From contig JAJYNT010000269.1 of the NCBI GenBank assembly GCA_021786215.1, positions 1-6,130 on the forward strand: a stretch of 6,130 bases of DNA, in the 5' to 3' direction. Position 1 is the stretch's first letter; each line of letters opens with the position of its first letter. The position numbers were made by a program, and so were the translations under genes. The notes beneath the pieces were generated by a model. The model was not told the origin of the DNA, did not search any database, and saw only the letters and a list, made by a program, of their open reading frames with translations. This DNA is from Chloroflexota bacterium. Lineage in GTDB: Bacteria > Chloroflexota > UBA6077. This document shows positions 1 to 5,033 of this stretch, one piece after another.

Positions 1-62
1 CGGGCCAACTGCTCAATGAACTCGATCTCATCTGTCGTCATGGGTCGGACTCGTAGCGCCAA
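1..62 (-). CDS. N-terminal fragment of an unrecognised protein, cut by the window edge
   Basis: Only the first 20 complete codons are visible; the gene runs leftward out of the window. I choose a TTG start at 62-60 because a GGAGGT ribosome site lies exactly 5 nt upstream (68-73) and the frame is open. It would read (M)ALRVRPMTTDEIEFIEQLA and continue with an Arg codon. An in-frame ATG at 41-39 would give MTTDEIEFIEQLA, but no purine-rich ribosome site precedes it. The visible part is acidic and helical in character, with no signal peptide. It lies about 180 bp downstream of recO on the same strand and has its own candidate promoter (96-125), so it may be a separate transcription unit. The fragment is too short to assign a family. 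Confidence 0.6.
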   Translation of the reverse strand, partial: MALRVRPMTTDEIEFIEQLA

Positions 63-67
63 TGGAT

Positions 68-73
68 ACCTCC
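68..73 (-). promoter_or_regulatory. Ribosome binding site GGAGGT that supports a TTG start
   Basis: The minus strand reads GGAGGT, then ATCCA, then TTG. This is a near-perfect anti-16S match at 5-nt spacing. It is the main reason to prefer the TTG at 62 over the ATG at 41 for the leftward partial gene. Confidence 0.6.
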
Positions 74-95
74 GGTCTACATATGTGGTATCCAA

Positions 96-125
96 ATGTT
101 AACACACACTTGCCGGATGGACCAA
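96..125 (-). promoter_or_regulatory. Candidate sigma70-like promoter for the leftward partial gene
   Basis: On the minus strand a TTGGTC -35-like box (120-125) is separated by 18 bp from a TAACAT -10-like box (96-101). Transcription would start near 89, giving a leader of about 28 nt before the TTG start. Both boxes are imperfect. Support comes mainly from position, between recO and the next leftward gene. Confidence 0.35.
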
Positions 126-244
126 TTAGTATCCGCGAGCGCCGTTTTCCGGTCACCATTCGGAGAAGTCGTACAGATCCAGTTTGGACAGACCGTGCAG
201 GCCTGCATGAACAACATAATACTGCCAAGCGACAACTAATGCCA

Positions 245-1075
245 CTAGGCTTCCGTAGGACTCTCGGGGAACTCGCGAAGCTGCCGAGTTGGAAGCTCAT
301 AAGAGGCAAGCGATTCCTCCACCCGGAGCCTGTCGATGAAGGCGGTGGATTTGAGCGACTTCTCTAGAAGATGCTCAACGTACGAGCGCAGGACGCCCTC
401 CACCTCACGCCGAACAGGGGAGGTCAACCGCAAACCGCCGGTCGGGGGGGCATTGAGCCGCTGCAGATGGCGAAGCACCTTCAGGGCATTTAGAGATAGG
501 GGCACGGCCGTCACATCGTGGTGGCCGCAGGCGGGGCAGATGACTCCTCCCCGCACGGAACTGAAGTAGTTGGCCTCCGGACGTATCTCCGCCCGACAGT
601 CTAGACAGCGGCTGAGCTCGGGACGGTATCCAACCAGATCGAGAAGATGAAGCTCAAAAAAACGGACAGTGGTGAACAGGTCAGCCTGCTCAGCCAGCCT
701 ATGAAGGGTCGCCACCAACAGATCGAAGAGAGTCCGATTCTCTATCCGCTCTTCGCTGAAGCTGTCCACCAACTCCGCCGCATAGTAGCCCAGGCTGGTG
801 CGCTTCAATTCCTCCCGCATCTGACGGAAGGTGTCCAGGGTCTGACTCTGGGTGACCACGTCCAGTTCTCGCCCCCTGGCCAGCAGCATGTCGGCGTAGG
901 TGAGGTCGTCTACATGCCCCCCCAGGCGGCTTCCCGGACGGCGAACCCCTTTGGCAACAGCACGGAACTTGCCAGCCGCGGAGGTGTAAAGAACGAGGAT
1001 CTTGTCGGCTTCGCCGAGGTCGATCCTCTTCAGCACAACGCTCTTTGTTCTGTAGACTCTCGGCCGTTCGGCCAT
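245..1075 (-). CDS. recO: DNA repair protein RecO (recombination mediator)
   Basis: The gene encodes 276 residues, slightly longer than the usual 230-260. RecO works with RecR and RecF in the cytoplasm to load RecA onto SSB-coated single-stranded DNA and to anneal complementary strands in gap repair. The N-terminus (about 4-80, with VYRTKSVVLKRIDLGEADKI) has the family's OB-fold signature. The helical middle is followed by a zinc finger with Cys157, Cys160, Cys180 and Cys183 (CLDC and CPAC), preceded by the typical GYRPELSRC. The ATG at 1075 lies 8 nt after the rimM stop with only a weak ribosome site, which suggests translation coupled to rimM. It is the last gene of the rpsP operon. No clear terminator follows its TAG. 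The extra tail after about residue 255 is not conserved in my recollection of the family. Confidence 0.95.
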   Translation of the reverse strand: MAERPRVYRTKSVVLKRIDLGEADKILVLYTSAAGKFRAVAKGVRRPGSRLGGHVDDLTYADMLLARGRELDVVTQSQTLDTFRQMREELKRTSLGYYAAELVDSFSEERIENRTLFDLLVATLHRLAEQADLFTTVRFFELHLLDLVGYRPELSRCLDCRAEIRPEANYFSSVRGGVICPACGHHDVTAVPLSLNALKVLRHLQRLNAPPTGGLRLTSPVRREVEGVLRSYVEHLLEKSLKSTAFIDRLRVEESLASYELPTRQLREFPESPTEA

Positions 1076-1083
1076 GATTGCGT

Positions 1084-1578
1084 CTAGTCTTCTAGTCCGG
1101 GCATCAACTCCACGGTCATGGTACCTCGGGTCAAGTCCACCCTTTTCACAACCTGTTTGATGGCGGGAATCAGCAGCTCACCCCTGGGCCCATGCACCAC
1201 GTACACATCGTTGCTGCCGGTCTGCAGGATATCGTCCACCTTTCCGATTGACTCACCTTCGATCGTGACCACCTGAAGGCCCAGAATCTGGTGCCAAAAG
1301 TAGTGTTCCTCGGGAAGCTTTACCGCCGCCTCCTCCGGCACCTCCACCAGCGTTCCTCTCAGCCGCTCCGCCTGGTCCATGTCATCGACACCCTTCAGCT
1401 TTAGCACCACCGCGTCCTCCAACATGCGGTAGCCCTCCACCTCGTGGCGACGATGCTCCGGCCCGAGGTACACAGCCGAGGTTGAGGCGAATCTCTCGGG
1501 GAAATCCGTGATTATCTCGGCCTTGACCTCACCTCTGTTCCCTTGAGGTGACACGATGCGGGCGACGACCAAGTACAT
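1084..1578 (-). CDS. rimM: Ribosome maturation factor RimM (16S rRNA processing)
   Basis: The gene encodes 164 residues, a normal RimM length. RimM binds ribosomal protein S19 and helps mature the head of the 30S subunit. The N-terminal RimM barrel (about 2-82) opens with YLVVARIVSPQGNRGEVKAE, matching the family's G-x-x-G-E-V pattern. The C-terminal PRC-barrel (about 93-162) has YFWHQILGLQVV, the TGSNDVYVV segment and LLIPAIKQVV, all RimM hallmarks. The ATG at 1578 lies 15 nt after the khpA stop; only a G-rich stretch (GGGG) precedes it as a possible ribosome site. In many bacteria trmD follows rimM; here recO does. Confidence 0.96.
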   Translation of the reverse strand: MYLVVARIVSPQGNRGEVKAEIITDFPERFASTSAVYLGPEHRRHEVEGYRMLEDAVVLKLKGVDDMDQAERLRGTLVEVPEEAAVKLPEEHYFWHQILGLQVVTIEGESIGKVDDILQTGSNDVYVVHGPRGELLIPAIKQVVKRVDLTRGTMTVELMPGLED

Positions 1579-1593
1579 ACCAGCCCCGACTAC

Positions 1594-1827
1594 CTACACG
1601 ACCTCTACAGCCACTCGTTTGCCATGTCGCGCCGCGGAAGCTCGAACGACAGACCTGATCGCCTTGACGATGCGTCCCTGCCGGCCGATCAGCTTGCCCG
1701 CATCATCAGGAGATACCTCGATCTCGAAGGTGGTCAGCTGTTCGGTCTCGATCTCCGTGACCCTCACCGATTCGGGGTCATCCACCAACGACCGGGCGAT
1801 GAACTCCACTAGCTCTTTCATAACCAC
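1594..1827 (-). CDS. khpA: KH-domain RNA-binding protein KhpA (YlqC family)
   Basis: The gene encodes 77 residues, the usual KhpA size. KhpA is a single-KH RNA chaperone that pairs with KhpB (Jag/EloR) in several Gram-positive bacteria, where it affects cell elongation and small-RNA-bound transcripts. The protein is essentially all KH domain: MKELVEFIARSLVDDPESV at the start and the RNA-binding GxxG loop as GRQG at residues 48-51 (GKLIGRQGRIVKAIR). I keep the GTG start at 1827 because an AAGGA ribosome site lies 7 nt upstream; an ATG two codons in (1821) matches the usual family start and is an alternative. It lies 26 nt after rpsP and 15 nt before rimM, the classic order. Confidence 0.94.
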   Translation of the reverse strand: MVMKELVEFIARSLVDDPESVRVTEIETEQLTTFEIEVSPDDAGKLIGRQGRIVKAIRSVVRASAARHGKRVAVEVV

Positions 1828-1853
1828 GAGTCCGTCCTTCCCAGGCTGTCAGT

Positions 1854-2117
1854 TTACCCTTTACTCCCTCGGACCTGATCCATAACACCAGCCCGGGTGA
1901 ACAGCTTCTCGACGGTCTCGGTCATCTGAGCCCCCTGGCCAACCCACTTCGCAGCCTTCTCCACGTCCACCTGAATCGTAGCCGGCTCGGTCAGCGGATC
2001 GTAGTGACCCACCAAATCGATGTACTTGCCATCACGTGGGGCTCGAGCGTCTGCCACCACTATGCGATAGCTGGGCTGCTTCTTGGCGCCGGTCCGTCGC
2101 AACCGGATCTTGATCAT
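1854..2117 (-). CDS. rpsP: 30S ribosomal protein S16
   Basis: The gene encodes 87 residues, typical of S16, which binds 16S rRNA in the body of the small subunit and is needed for its assembly. The family signature is complete: [20 protein letters not shown], then [21 protein letters not shown]. The start is the ATG at 2117, not the in-frame ATG at 2180, because the family begins MIKIRL and an AAAGGAGAGGGG ribosome site stands directly before it. It is the first gene of the leftward operon with khpA, rimM and recO, driven by the promoter at 2221-2249 through a leader of about 97 nt. The tail is basic (QVRGSKG). Confidence 0.98.
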   Translation of the reverse strand: MIKIRLRRTGAKKQPSYRIVVADARAPRDGKYIDLVGHYDPLTEPATIQVDVEKAAKWVGQGAQMTETVEKLFTRAGVMDQVRGSKG

Positions 2118-2150
2118 CCCCTCTCCTTTCGAGGCTAACACTATTAGCGA

Positions 2151-2164
2151 GGCTCCCGAGAGCC
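2151..2164 (-). other. Small hairpin in the rpsP mRNA leader
   Basis: The leader of the rpsP transcript contains GGCTC, loop TCGG, GAGCC: a 5-bp GC-rich stem with a tetraloop, about 34 nt before the ATG. It could be a simple structural element or part of translational control. Nothing else in the leader matches a known riboswitch or ribosomal-protein leader that I recognise. Confidence 0.35.
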
Positions 2165-2220
2165 CATCAACTGAGCGCACGCTCGGGTTGGCCTCGCCGC
2201 AGTCTCCTACCGATACCCAT

Positions 2221-2249
2221 ATTATAGTTTAGAGTAGCGCCTCGGGCAA
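2221..2249 (-). promoter_or_regulatory. Sigma70-type promoter of the rpsP-khpA-rimM-recO operon
   Basis: The minus strand has a perfect TATAAT -10 box (2221-2226) and TTGCCC (4 of 6 to TTGACA) at 2244-2249, with an ideal 17-bp spacer. Transcription should start near 2214, which leaves a leader of about 97 nt before the rpsP ATG. A strong promoter fits a ribosomal protein operon. Confidence 0.7.
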
Positions 2250-2290
2250 ACCCACTCCTCCGAGCGGCTCTTCGCGGGGAAGTGTGATTT

Positions 2291-2359
2291 GGCCTCGGCC
2301 GTGAACGGCTGGGTTAAGACTATCGGCCAGGCCGCGGTTAGCCCGGCCCTTCAGGGCCG
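2291..2359. other. GC-rich hairpins upstream of the rpsP promoter
   Basis: Two dyads lie here. The first pairs GGCCT and GGCCG (2291-2301, one bulged C) with CGGCCAGGCC (2324-2333). The second is CGGCCC, loop TTCA, GGGCCG (2344-2359). No gene on either strand ends nearby, so they are not obvious terminators. They may be debris of an older repeat or structured DNA between divergent genes. No coding sequence is visible in 2250-2383. Confidence 0.35.
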
Positions 2360-2375
2360 AGACGTCACACAAGAC

Positions 2376-2383
2376 CGCGAATA
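2376..2383. repeat. Left copy of the target-site duplication (CGCGAATA)
   Basis: CGCGAATA stands immediately left of the GAGACC end of the MITE and is repeated immediately right of its GGTCTC end (2587-2594). The match can be stretched to 10 bp (CCGCGAATAG, 2375-2384 and 2586-2595) if the element is trimmed by one base at each end, so the duplication is either 8 or 10 bp. Confidence 0.85.
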
Positions 2384-2405
2384 GAGACCGTCCCAAAGTG
2401 GGTAA
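2384..2405 (+). repeat. Left terminal inverted repeat of the MITE
   Basis: This 22-bp end pairs with 2565-2586. The two mismatches are G/A at positions 7 and 18 of the repeat. The uninterrupted shared core is TCCCAAAGTG. Confidence 0.85.
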
Positions 2406-2420
2406 CGGCGTTGGTTGGCC

Positions 2421-2551
2421 TGGCGCGGCGCTAAAGCGACCGCGCTAAAAGAGCGAAGCGCACTGAAGGCGCTAGCTCCCATAGTCAGCCCCTTCAGCGG
2501 GCTTTGCTCTTTCAGCCCTGCGGCTTTAGCCCAGGGCAAAGCCGAGCGCCA
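2421..2551. repeat. Internal long imperfect palindrome of the MITE
   Basis: The left arm (2421-2473) and right arm (2487-2551) are imperfect reverse complements around a 13-nt loop. Matching blocks include GCTAAAGC with GCTTTAGC (2430-2437, 2523-2530), AAAGAGC with GCTCTTT, CTGAAGG with CCTTCAG, and TGGCGC with GCGCCA at the base. The right arm has about 12 extra bases and can also fold alone, with GGCTTTGC (2500-2507) against GCAAAGCC (2536-2543) and GCCCTG against CAGGGC inside. This could be a second, REP-like palindrome nested in the element. Confidence 0.75.
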
Positions 2552-2564
2552 CGACCCCCTGTGC

Positions 2565-2586
2565 TTACTCACTTTGGGATGGTCTC
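2565..2586 (-). repeat. Right terminal inverted repeat of the MITE
   Basis: Read on the minus strand, this end begins GAGACCATCCCAAAGTGAGT and matches the left end at 20 of 22 positions. It ends directly at the right target duplication. Confidence 0.85.
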
Positions 2587-2594
2587 CGCGAATA
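2587..2594. repeat. Right copy of the target-site duplication (CGCGAATA)
   Basis: This is a perfect copy of the 8-bp sequence at 2376-2383, directly abutting the right inverted repeat. The perfect match suggests a fairly recent insertion, although the two ends themselves differ at two positions. Confidence 0.85.
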
Positions 2595-2674
2595 GCCCTC
2601 CGAACCCCTCGGCATAGGGCTTGCGCTGCAAGACCCCCTGGCAAGGGCAGTAAGAGGAGGTGATGGGGAAGAGA

Positions 2675-2872
2675 ATGCAAAGGCTTTATCGCTCGAGGCG
2701 CGACCGGATGCTCGCTGGGGTGTGCGGAGGCATCGCGTCCTACCTGAACACTGACTCAACCCCGATACGGATTATCTGGGCGATCCTTTCCACGCCGATG
2801 TTCGGGTTCATCGGGCTGCCGGTCTACTTACTGTGCTGGGCCATCATACCACCTGAGCCGGCGTCGGTCTGA
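2675..2872 (+). CDS. PspC-domain small membrane protein
   Basis: The gene encodes 65 residues, typical of stand-alone PspC-domain proteins, which sit in the cytoplasmic membrane. In Enterobacteria PspC takes part in the phage-shock envelope-stress response; in other phyla the role of these short forms is mostly unknown. The protein starts MQRLYRSRRDRMLAGVCGGI, the classic basic lead into AGVCGG, then ASYLNTDSTPIRIIW, then a membrane segment (about 31-58). I prefer the ATG at 2675 because the family usually begins at this residue. An ATG at 2663 and a GTG at 2660 are in frame, but the GAGGAGG ribosome site (2654-2660) touches or overlaps them. The nearest MITE end is about 80 bp upstream, and no convincing promoter lies between. 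No PspA or PspB is adjacent. Confidence 0.92.
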   Translation: MQRLYRSRRDRMLAGVCGGIASYLNTDSTPIRIIWAILSTPMFGFIGLPVYLLCWAIIPPEPASV

Positions 2873-2879
2873 TCTGATG

Positions 2880-2917
2880 CGGAGGAAGGTGGAGGCCATC
2901 GGCACCACCTTCCTCCG
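2880..2917 (+). terminator. Strong hairpin after the PspC gene, probable terminator
   Basis: CGGAGGAAGGTGG (2880-2892) pairs perfectly over 13 bp with CCACCTTCCTCCG (2905-2917) across a 12-nt loop. It begins 7 nt after the stop codon. There is no U-tract behind it, so intrinsic termination is not assured, but the position is exactly that of a terminator. Confidence 0.65.
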
Positions 2918-2957
2918 GCTACCGACCTCCCCCATTCCTGGAAGACGGCGCTGAACG

Positions 2958-2986
2958 TTGAAGCCAATCTCCAAGCCGCGTACCAT
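2958..2986 (+). promoter_or_regulatory. Candidate promoter for the SCO1664-family gene
   Basis: TTGAAG (2958-2963) and TACCAT (2981-2986) each match the sigma70 boxes at 4 of 6 positions and are 17 bp apart. The -10 box lies in an inverted repeat TACCAT-T-ATGGTA (2981-2993). If real, transcription starts near 2993 and the upstream in-frame TTG (2958) and ATG (2988) cannot be the translation start. Confidence 0.4.
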
Positions 2987-3059
2987 TATGGTATCGTTGC
3001 GTTCAAAAGCCTATCGGCACTCAACATTTGCATTCCTAGAAATCGGTTGCAAGAGCGCA

Positions 3060-3863
3060 GTGGCACGGCACCACAAAGCAGAACCGGCCAAGGACCGACG
3101 GAAGAGACATGAATCCACCGGCTCTCCCGCACAGCGTATCACAGCTGTCTCGACGGAAGAGGCGGCATTATTGATGGAGCAGGGCGAGATCCAGCAATAC
3201 GAGATCGTGCCCTCCGGCAGCAACTACACTTTCCTCACCCTGATGTCAGCCAACGGCAGGGGACAATTCCTCGCCATCTACAAACCTCAACGTGGCGAAA
3301 GGCCTCTCTGGGACTTTCCGCGGGGCAGCCTCCATCGGCGAGAACGTGCCGCATACGTCACTAGTCGCCACCTGGGCTGGCCCAATGTCCCGGTCACCGT
3401 GATACGAGCAGGTCCCTATGGAGTTGGAAGCGTCCAACTGTTCGTGCCTACGGCTGGACAGCCAGACCTCTTTGCCTTTCAGGACGGGAAGCGGCGAGAT
3501 TTGATGGAGATCGCCCTCTTCGACCTCCTTGTGAATAACGCCGACCGCAAGGCAGGGCATTGCCTGCTCGGGACCGACGGCAGGATATGGGCTATAGATC
3601 ACGGCCTCACCTTCCATGTGGATCCCAAATTGCGCACGGTACTCTGGGACTTCTGCGGGGAACCGATCCCCAGGGATCTGCTGGAGAAGCTGGAGTCGCT
3701 GCGCGACGACACTGACAGTTGGGAGAAGTTGAGCTCCGCTCTGCAAGCCGACCTGGAGCCCGAGGAGATCGACGCCCTCTTCCATCGGTTGGAGAGGCTT
3801 ATCCGCGGCAGGCGATACCCGCGGCTCGACCCCAATCGAAACATTCCCTGGCCGCTGGTGTAG
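3060..3863 (+). CDS. SCO1664-family protein (PI3/PI4-kinase-like or HipA-like fold), function unknown
   Basis: I recognise the conserved family typified by Streptomyces SCO1664 (TIGR03843). From the GTG at 3060 it has 267 residues. Using that numbering, the core starts near 30 (STEEAALLMEQGEI) and contains YKPQRGERPLWDFP (74-87), whose Lys75 is the likely ATP-binding lysine, then VNNADRKAGH (158-167), a catalytic-loop-like segment, and AIDHGLTFH (178-186), where Asp180 would bind metal, followed by LRTVLWDF. These fit a protein or lipid kinase-like fold, but no substrate is known. The start is uncertain: the frame stays open to a TTG at 2958 and an ATG at 2988, neither with a ribosome site. 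The first 30 or so residues are basic, not family-like, and use unusual AT-rich codons. The DUF3090 gene follows on the same strand, the usual partner. Confidence 0.9.
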   Translation: MARHHKAEPAKDRRKRHESTGSPAQRITAVSTEEAALLMEQGEIQQYEIVPSGSNYTFLTLMSANGRGQFLAIYKPQRGERPLWDFPRGSLHRRERAAYVTSRHLGWPNVPVTVIRAGPYGVGSVQLFVPTAGQPDLFAFQDGKRRDLMEIALFDLLVNNADRKAGHCLLGTDGRIWAIDHGLTFHVDPKLRTVLWDFCGEPIPRDLLEKLESLRDDTDSWEKLSSALQADLEPEEIDALFHRLERLIRGRRYPRLDPNRNIPWPLV

Positions 3864-3864
3864 T

Positions 3865-3883
3865 GGCGAGTCCGAGTCTCGCC
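3865..3883 (+). terminator. Weak hairpin after the SCO1664-family gene
   Basis: GGCGAG (3865-3870) pairs with CTCGCC (3878-3883) over a 7-nt loop, directly after the stop codon, and is followed by a pyrimidine-rich CCCTCTCCTT. It may attenuate transcription into the DUF3090 gene. The stem is short and I give it modest weight. Confidence 0.35.
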
Positions 3884-3904
3884 CCCTCTCCTTCGCGGTC
3901 GCCT

Positions 3905-3934
3905 TTCACCTCACAGCTATCGCTGTGGTATGCT
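3905..3934 (+). promoter_or_regulatory. Candidate internal promoter with an operator-like inverted repeat before the DUF3090 gene
   Basis: TTCACC (3905-3910) and TATGCT (3929-3934) are spaced 18 bp, with TGG just before the -10 box resembling an extended -10. Between the boxes sits CACAGC-TATC-GCTGTG (3912-3927), a perfect 6-bp inverted repeat where a repressor could bind. Boxes are imperfect, so this is tentative. Confidence 0.3.
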
Positions 3935-3957
3935 TGACGGCAATGGTTTCAGATAGT

Positions 3958-3964
3958 GAAGAGG
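3958..3964 (+). promoter_or_regulatory. Ribosome binding site GAAGAGG that decides the DUF3090 start
   Basis: GAAGAGG lies 5 nt before the ATG at 3970. The upstream in-frame starts (GTG 3925, ATG 3943) lack a comparable site, and the family's conserved N-terminus begins just after 3970. Confidence 0.5.
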
Positions 3965-3969
3965 CTGGG

Positions 3970-4479
3970 ATGACCTTTACCCCTAAGGATTTTGGGCCGG
4001 TGATGCGCTTGGATGCCGATGCCGAAGGCCCGCCGGGCAAGAGAACCTTCCGTCTCCTGATTGCCGGCAGGGAGGGAACGGCCTCTCTCTGGCTTGAAAA
4101 GGAGGAGCTGCGTGCCCTCGGAGTCGCCATAGACCAACTGCTGGCACGCGTTTCTGGGCGCCCCGAATGGAAGATGTACGGCAGTTCTCCTGATCCCTAC
4201 GAGCCATCGGAGAGGTTTGCCTCGGACGCGGAGGTAGAGTTCAAGGTCGGTCAACTCTCCCTTGGATACGAGACCGATGGCAGCATGTTCGTGCTGCTGG
4301 CTCACGACTCCGCGGACGATCCGGAAGGACCGGCTTCGTTCACCTGCCTGGCCACCGCGGCGCAGGTCAGGGCTCTGAGCCGCCGAATAGCCTCCGTGAT
4401 ACTGGCAGGCAGGCCAATCTGCCCTCTCTGTGGCGACCCCGTCGATCCGGATGGACATTTCTGCGTTCGCGACAACTGA
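3970..4479 (+). CDS. DUF3090 family protein, function unknown (partner of SCO1664-family protein)
   Basis: From the ATG at 3970 the protein has 169 residues, near the usual DUF3090 length (TIGR03847 in Actinobacteria). The N-terminus MTFTPKDFGPVMRLDADAEG matches the family's opening, followed by PPGKRTFRLLIAGREGTASL (21-40) and LEKEELRALGVAIDQLL. The middle has EFKVGQLSLGY. The C-terminus holds the hallmark GRPICPLCGDPVDPDGHFC (147-165): Cys151, Cys154, His163 and Cys165 form a compact metal-binding knuckle. No signal peptide or membrane segment. It follows the SCO1664-family gene by about 106 bp. In Actinobacteria the two occur with a phosphomutase-like gene (TIGR03848); that third gene is not seen here. 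The activity is unknown, and I do not infer one. Confidence 0.92.
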   Translation: MTFTPKDFGPVMRLDADAEGPPGKRTFRLLIAGREGTASLWLEKEELRALGVAIDQLLARVSGRPEWKMYGSSPDPYEPSERFASDAEVEFKVGQLSLGYETDGSMFVLLAHDSADDPEGPASFTCLATAAQVRALSRRIASVILAGRPICPLCGDPVDPDGHFCVRDN

Positions 4480-4577
4480 TAACGCGTCACGGTGACTCCG
4501 GTGCGTGTGGGCGCTAGGCAAGTCGGACAGTCAGATCGACAGTCGACACTCACCGTTCCATCTGCCCTCAGGAATCA

Positions 4578-4611
4578 CGCTGGACCGGCGTGTGGGATCG
4601 CCGGTCCAGCG
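4578..4611. terminator. Bidirectional hairpin between convergent DUF3090 and BON genes
   Basis: CGCTGGACCGGCG (4578-4590) pairs perfectly over 13 bp with CGCCGGTCCAGCG (4599-4611) around an 8-nt loop TGTGGGAT. It stands between the plus-strand DUF3090 gene (ends 4479) and the minus-strand BON gene (ends 4750), so it can serve both. No U-tract on either side. No coding sequence is visible in the rest of 4480-4749. Confidence 0.65.
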
Positions 4612-4618
4612 CAGCGAG

Positions 4619-4641
4619 AAGGCTGTCCCCCCGACAGGCTT
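4619..4641. terminator. Second, imperfect hairpin in the convergent intergenic region
   Basis: AAGGCTGTC (4619-4627) pairs with GACAGGCTT (4633-4641), with one mismatch and a five-C loop. It follows the stronger hairpin by 7 nt and lies downstream of the BON gene on the minus strand. It may back up termination. Confidence 0.35.
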
Positions 4642-4749
4642 CTACGCTCCACCTAGTATGCAAGAACCATGCTAACGAGTTGATCCACCTCACAGATCTG
4701 CCAGGGGCGAGACAGCGGTCCTCGACTCTGCGCAGCTTCTACGTGCGGA

Positions 4750-5028
4750 TCAGTCATTCGCCGCGGGTCCGTGCGCCACGATCTGATTGATCACCGTGTG
4801 GACGCCCGGTATTCCCCACGCCACATCCTCCGCGGCGGCCTTGGTGCCCGGCACCGTAACGTCGCCCCGGAGAATAACCTCCCCGCCGTGCACCTCAGCC
4901 ATTACCAGAGCATCGGTGGTGCGGGGGTCTGAGGCCAGAGCCCGGTTCAACCAGTCAAGCGTCTCCTCATCCTCCTCGGAGGTTCGCTCTAGAGATGTTT
5001 GGGTGAAGTAATCGGCATGTTCCCTCAT
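4750..5028 (-). CDS. BON-domain protein (small, cytoplasmic)
   Basis: The protein has 92 residues from the ATG at 5028. The frame is open to 5076, but GAGGAG lies 5 nt before 5028 and fixes the start. Residues 1-22 are acidic and polar; a BON domain fills about 24-85, with the helix LDWLNRALASDPRTTDA, the strand segment VHGGEVILRGDV (46-57) and the closing IPGVHTVINQIV (73-84). BON domains are alpha/beta modules often linked to phospholipid binding or osmotic protection (OsmY in E. coli), but OsmY is periplasmic with two copies. Here there is one copy and no signal peptide, so a cytosolic or membrane-peripheral role is more likely. The gene is alone on its strand, convergent with DUF3090 and divergent from the 85-residue gene. 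Confidence 0.88.
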   Translation of the reverse strand: MREHADYFTQTSLERTSEEDEETLDWLNRALASDPRTTDALVMAEVHGGEVILRGDVTVPGTKAAAEDVAWGIPGVHTVINQIVAHGPAAND

Positions 5029-5033
5029 CACGT

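Larger units (their letters stand above)
2384..2586. mobile_element. MITE-like non-autonomous element, about 203 bp, with terminal inverted repeats and target duplication
   Basis: The element is bounded by 22-bp inverted repeats (2384-2405 and 2565-2586) that match at 20 of 22 positions, and outside them by perfect 8-bp direct repeats. Both ends share GAGACC, then one variable base, then TCCCAAAGTG. The interior has no plausible gene but carries a long imperfect palindrome, so the whole element can fold back into one large hairpin. Small size, no transposase, inverted ends and target duplication define a MITE moved in trans by a related insertion sequence. The 8-bp duplication fits several families, IS256-like among them, but I cannot assign the parent from sequence alone. 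It lies between the divergent rpsP operon and pspC gene. Confidence 0.85.

Noticed and set aside
196..207. Perfect palindrome TGCAGGCCTGCA downstream of recO, considered as terminator or operator
   Set aside because: A palindrome without a loop makes a poor RNA hairpin, there is no U-tract, and a single 12-mer is weak evidence.
28..367. Overlapping open frames of 93 and 101 codons at the left end on both strands
   Set aside because: They overlap recO or the recO downstream spacer in other frames, have no ribosome site, and read as low-information sequence.
2351..2759. Open frames of 64 to 109 codons across the MITE on both strands
   Set aside because: They arise from the palindromic, stop-poor repeat and mirror each other on the two strands. 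None has a start signal or domain.
3109..3174. A 21-codon frame whose TGA overlaps an in-frame ATG of the SCO1664-family gene (TGATG at 3172-3176), like a leader peptide with coupling
   Set aside because: Its ribosome site GGAAGAG is only 2 nt from the ATG, and starting at 3174 would remove the conserved STEEAALL helix of the family.
3246..3785. 179-codon minus-strand frame inside the SCO1664-family gene
   Set aside because: It is the antisense of a gene with clear family motifs.
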